Source: an uncultured Kangiella sp. (GTDB taxonomy: Bacteria; Pseudomonadota; Gammaproteobacteria; Enterobacterales; Kangiellaceae). Taken from it: a stretch of 64,000 nt of DNA. The stretch spans positions 124,001-188,000 of the forward strand of contig CANNCW010000003.1 of NCBI GenBank assembly GCA_947503345.1. Direction: 5' to 3'. The notes beneath the pieces were generated by a model. The model was not told the origin of the DNA and did no database searches. It worked only from the letters and a program-made list of their open reading frames with translations. The position numbers and the translations under genes are program-made. Of this stretch, positions 61,938-64,000 are shown piece after piece (the stretch's first letter is position 1; every line of letters starts with the position of its first letter).

Positions 61938-62861
61938 ATGAGACATACCACCCATTCTGTATTCATGGTTCCACCTACTGATTTTTGTTTTAACCATGAA
62001 ACCGGCGCAGATAATGAATTTCAGCAAAAAATAGATATTGCCCCCGAAATAATCAAAGAAGATGCTATGGCTGAATTTAATCAAACCATAAACATCCTAA
62101 GAGATAATTTCATTGAAGTTTTAGTTTTAAATAAAAGCGCCCAGTGTCCAGATTTGCCCGATGCGGTCTTCCCTAATAATTGGTTTTCGACAGATACGGG
62201 AGGGCGATTAACGCTTTACCCTATGAAGACTAAAAATCGCAGAGCCGAGGTCCGCCCTCACCTATTAACAACCTTAGCTGAGCAAAGTGGTTATCAACAC
62301 AGACAAGTACGGGATATTTCTGATTCTAAAAATATTCTAGAAGGTACTGGCTCTATCATTTTCGACCATAAACATAAAAAAGCCTATGCAGCTCTATCAG
62401 AGCGGTGCGAAAAAGAAATTTTTGAGGAGTATGCACAGGAAATAAATTATCAACCCATCAGTTTTAATACTGCTAGCTCGAATGGCAAAGCTTTTTACCA
62501 CACTAATGTGATGCTCAGTATTGGCGAAGGGTTTGCTGCAATTTGTAGCACAGCTATCTTAGAACAAGATCGTGAAAAGGTTTTACAGGAACTTAAATCA
62601 TCCCATAAACAAATTATAGACTTAAGTCTGGAGCAAACAGAACAATCCTTTTGCGCTAATATTTTGCAATTACGCAACATTCGAGGAGAGCTCATTATTG
62701 TCATGTCTGACACTGCTTATCATGGTTTTAGTAAAGAGCAAAAGAATTTACTTAAACTTCATGGAAAGCTGGTGCCCTGCCCCATTGATACGATTGAAAA
62801 AGTCGGCGGTGGTAGCGCTCGCTGTATGCTGGCAGAGAACTTTTTGCCCTCAACTTCTTGA
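61938..62861 (+). CDS. ctlX: Citrulline-utilization hydrolase type protein (CtlX-like, guanidino-modifying superfamily)
   Basis: 307 residues from ATG 61938, matching the family start (MRHTTHSVFMVPPTDFCFN); the longer frame from 61812 starts at TTG and runs through the terminator. Catalytic residues of the arginine deiminase/amidinotransferase fold are visible: DAVFPNNWFS, EGTGSIIFD, YHTNVMLSIG with the catalytic His, and the nucleophile Cys in GGSARCMLAE. No Shine-Dalgarno is evident, so the message may have a very short leader. Overlaps the convergent GFA gene by 12 bp. Confidence 0.85.
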   Translation: MRHTTHSVFMVPPTDFCFNHETGADNEFQQKIDIAPEIIKEDAMAEFNQTINILRDNFIEVLVLNKSAQCPDLPDAVFPNNWFSTDTGGRLTLYPMKTKNRRAEVRPHLLTTLAEQSGYQHRQVRDISDSKNILEGTGSIIFDHKHKKAYAALSERCEKEIFEEYAQEINYQPISFNTASSNGKAFYHTNVMLSIGEGFAAICSTAILEQDREKVLQELKSSHKQIIDLSLEQTEQSFCANILQLRNIRGELIIVMSDTAYHGFSKEQKNLLKLHGKLVPCPIDTIEKVGGGSARCMLAENFLPSTS

Positions 62862-63257
62862 AGGTTCATGTTCCTCATAATGGGGTAGCGTTTCATTTAA
62901 GCTATCCCAATCTGCTTTTGAGGTAACAAAATTATGAGAAATGGGTCTTTCTGTAATTTTAGAATCTAATATTCCTAAACGTAATCGAACACGCTTAGGA
63001 TCTTGATCATTGCTACTAAATAATGGAGAGGCACAATTACTACAGAAGTGTCTTCTCTTTCCCGGTTTTAACTCAAAGTCTTTTACAAGTTCATGCCCAC
63101 TTTCAAATTCAAGTTCACCTCTATTTACAAAGCCATTGGTAGCAAAAGCTGTACCGCTTGACTTACGACATAATGAACAATGACAGTGGATAATATCGGT
63201 TATAGCTCCCTTAATAACTAAGGACACTTTTTTACATAAACAAGAAGCTTTATACAT
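62850..63257 (-). CDS. GFA-family (CENP-V/Gfa-like) zinc protein
   Basis: 135 residues with the Gfa cysteine pattern: CLCKKVSL, HCHCSLCRKSSG and FCSNCASPLF. Related to glutathione-dependent formaldehyde-activating enzyme, but most homologues have unknown substrates. The 3' end overlaps the ctlX 3' end on the other strand. Confidence 0.88.
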   Translation of the reverse strand: MYKASCLCKKVSLVIKGAITDIIHCHCSLCRKSSGTAFATNGFVNRGELEFESGHELVKDFELKPGKRRHFCSNCASPLFSSNDQDPKRVRLRLGILDSKITERPISHNFVTSKADWDSLNETLPHYEEHEPSRS

Positions 63258-63295
63258 AATGTATTTTTACTGAAAAACAAAAAGGGATTATACAA

Positions 63296-63320
63296 AAAAG
63301 CGACTAGAGAGCCGCTTTTT
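63296..63320 (-). terminator. Terminator of the DUF819 gene
   Basis: On the minus strand AAAAAGCG and CGCTTTTT form a stem around a 9-nt loop, ending in T. It lies 19 bp after the DUF819 stop. Confidence 0.55.
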
Positions 63321-63338
63321 ATTAATAGGAGTAGCTAT

Positions 63339-64000
63339 TTAGCCGCCAACAACTGCCCGCATCATAATCGCGGTAAATATTGCACCAACAGAACCCACTG
63401 CATAACCCACAATCGCTAATAAAACACCTACTGGAGCTAACGATGGATGGAAGGCTGAAGCTACAACTGGAGCTGATGCTGCACCGCCAATATTCGCTTT
63501 CGAGCCAACGGCTACAAAGAAATAAGGTGCACGGATCAACTTGGCTACGATAAATAAGATAGCTACGTGAATAATCATCCAAACAATACCCACAAAGAAG
63601 ACTTGGTAATGCTCTAATATCTTAGTCAAATCCATCTTCATACCGATCGCAGCAACTAACACATAGATGAATACTGAACCGATTTTAGAAGACCCCGTAT
63701 GATCCATTTGTCTTACTTTAGTTCTTGATAATACCAATGCGGCAATAGTTGCAGTAATAATCATCCAGAAAAAGTGACTACTAAAACCAACGTTTTTAAA
63801 GACCGTATGAGCCGTACTACCTTCATCAACCGAGTTTAATATCACACCTGGAGCCCAGTTGCCCATCAAGTGACCTGCAGCGACAACTGCAAATGCCAAA
63901 CCTAACATCATCATAAAGTCGTTCAAATTTGGAATACGTTCATTTTCTTTAGTGTACTTCTCTACGGTAACTTTTAACTCTTCAATGGCCGAGTTATCTG
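63339..64000 (-). CDS. DUF819 family membrane protein, 5' part outside window
   Basis: The frame is open from the stop at 63339 to the right edge, beyond the apparent TTG at 63926: the residues before it (IEELKVTVEKYTKENERIPNL) continue the protein. At least six membrane helices and the repeated GGAASAPVVASAFHPSLAPVGVLLA segment are those of DUF819/YjcL proteins, putative transporters of the BART-like fold. Substrate unknown. About the C-terminal 220 residues of a 380-400-residue protein are visible. Confidence 0.88.
   Translation of the reverse strand, partial: DNSAIEELKVTVEKYTKENERIPNLNDFMMMLGLAFAVVAAGHLMGNWAPGVILNSVDEGSTAHTVFKNVGFSSHFFWMIITATIAALVLSRTKVRQMDHTGSSKIGSVFIYVLVAAIGMKMDLTKILEHYQVFFVGIVWMIIHVAILFIVAKLIRAPYFFVAVGSKANIGGAASAPVVASAFHPSLAPVGVLLAIVGYAVGSVGAIFTAIMMRAVVGG

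Noticed and set aside
63322..63582. 86-residue minus-strand frame
   Set aside because: It overlaps the DUF819 gene in another frame and has a composition (Ser/Cys-rich) typical of a shadow.

Overview
The window is AT-rich DNA from a gammaproteobacterium, probably a marine one. Two conserved blocks support this: parE-cpdA-yqiB-nudF divergent from a tolC locus, and smpB divergent from ratA-rnfH, followed by ssrA (tmRNA). The low G+C content, the S9 and M28 exopeptidases and the AmpG, DUF819 and CtlX genes would suit a Kangiella-like lineage, but that placement is inference.

Layout. Positions 1-12.7 kb are core: parE (cut by the left edge), cpdA, yqiB, nudF, pcm, tolC, waaA, rnfH, ratA, smpB, a LysM lipoprotein and a PP2C-FHA-Ser/Thr kinase operon. 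ssrA lies at 12862-13211, and its 3' end is an integration hotspot. A 19-bp copy of that end recurs at 18111-18129 and a 14-bp copy at 44253-44266, so about 31 kb between ssrA and its displaced terminator (44276-44296) is a tandem array of two integrated elements. Element 1 (13212-18129, 4.9 kb) is a minimal CP4-57-like element: P4-type integrase, Cys-rich small protein, AlpA regulator, Gp2/YfjJ-type HUH protein with an iteron-like repeat, and three unknown membrane-protein genes. Element 2 (18130-44266, 26 kb) starts with a second tyrosine integrase paired with a PD-(D/E)XK nuclease. Next come an array of ATTAGACA repeats, a radC-small ORF-small ORF-serine recombinase operon, and a small membrane module with a divergent XRE regulator. 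Its cargo is a Ddl-like ATP-grasp enzyme, an HflK/HflC-like-NhaA-AcnA-FumC operon, a secreted esterase/SnoaL/DJ-1 group, a two-component system, an S41 protease, and a LysR-controlled pair of ABM monooxygenases. Imperfect palindromic repeats (GTCCGCTTTGTGACG-type) lie between the cargo modules and were not noticed in the core flanks.

From 44.3 kb to the end the window is core again: DUF3016, tcdA, a TIGR04219 outer-membrane protein, AmpG, a ketopantoate reductase-MsrB fusion, a thioredoxin-like protein, a SPOR lipoprotein, a nitroreductase, a BPSS1780-type membrane protein, S9 and M28 peptidases, a diguanylate cyclase, an SDR, glutamate dehydrogenase, gcvA with a possible divergent GcvB-like RNA, ctlX, a GFA protein and a DUF819 membrane protein cut by the right edge.

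The strongest candidate for an undescribed system is the mobile HflKC-like/NhaA/AcnA/FumC operon (25832-33770). It combines a membrane quality-control scaffold, pH and Na+ homeostasis, and oxidant-tolerant TCA isozymes in one transcription unit on an ssrA-targeted island. The palindromic repeats that punctuate the cargo, and the integrase-nuclease pair with its phased octamer array, are the next most interesting.
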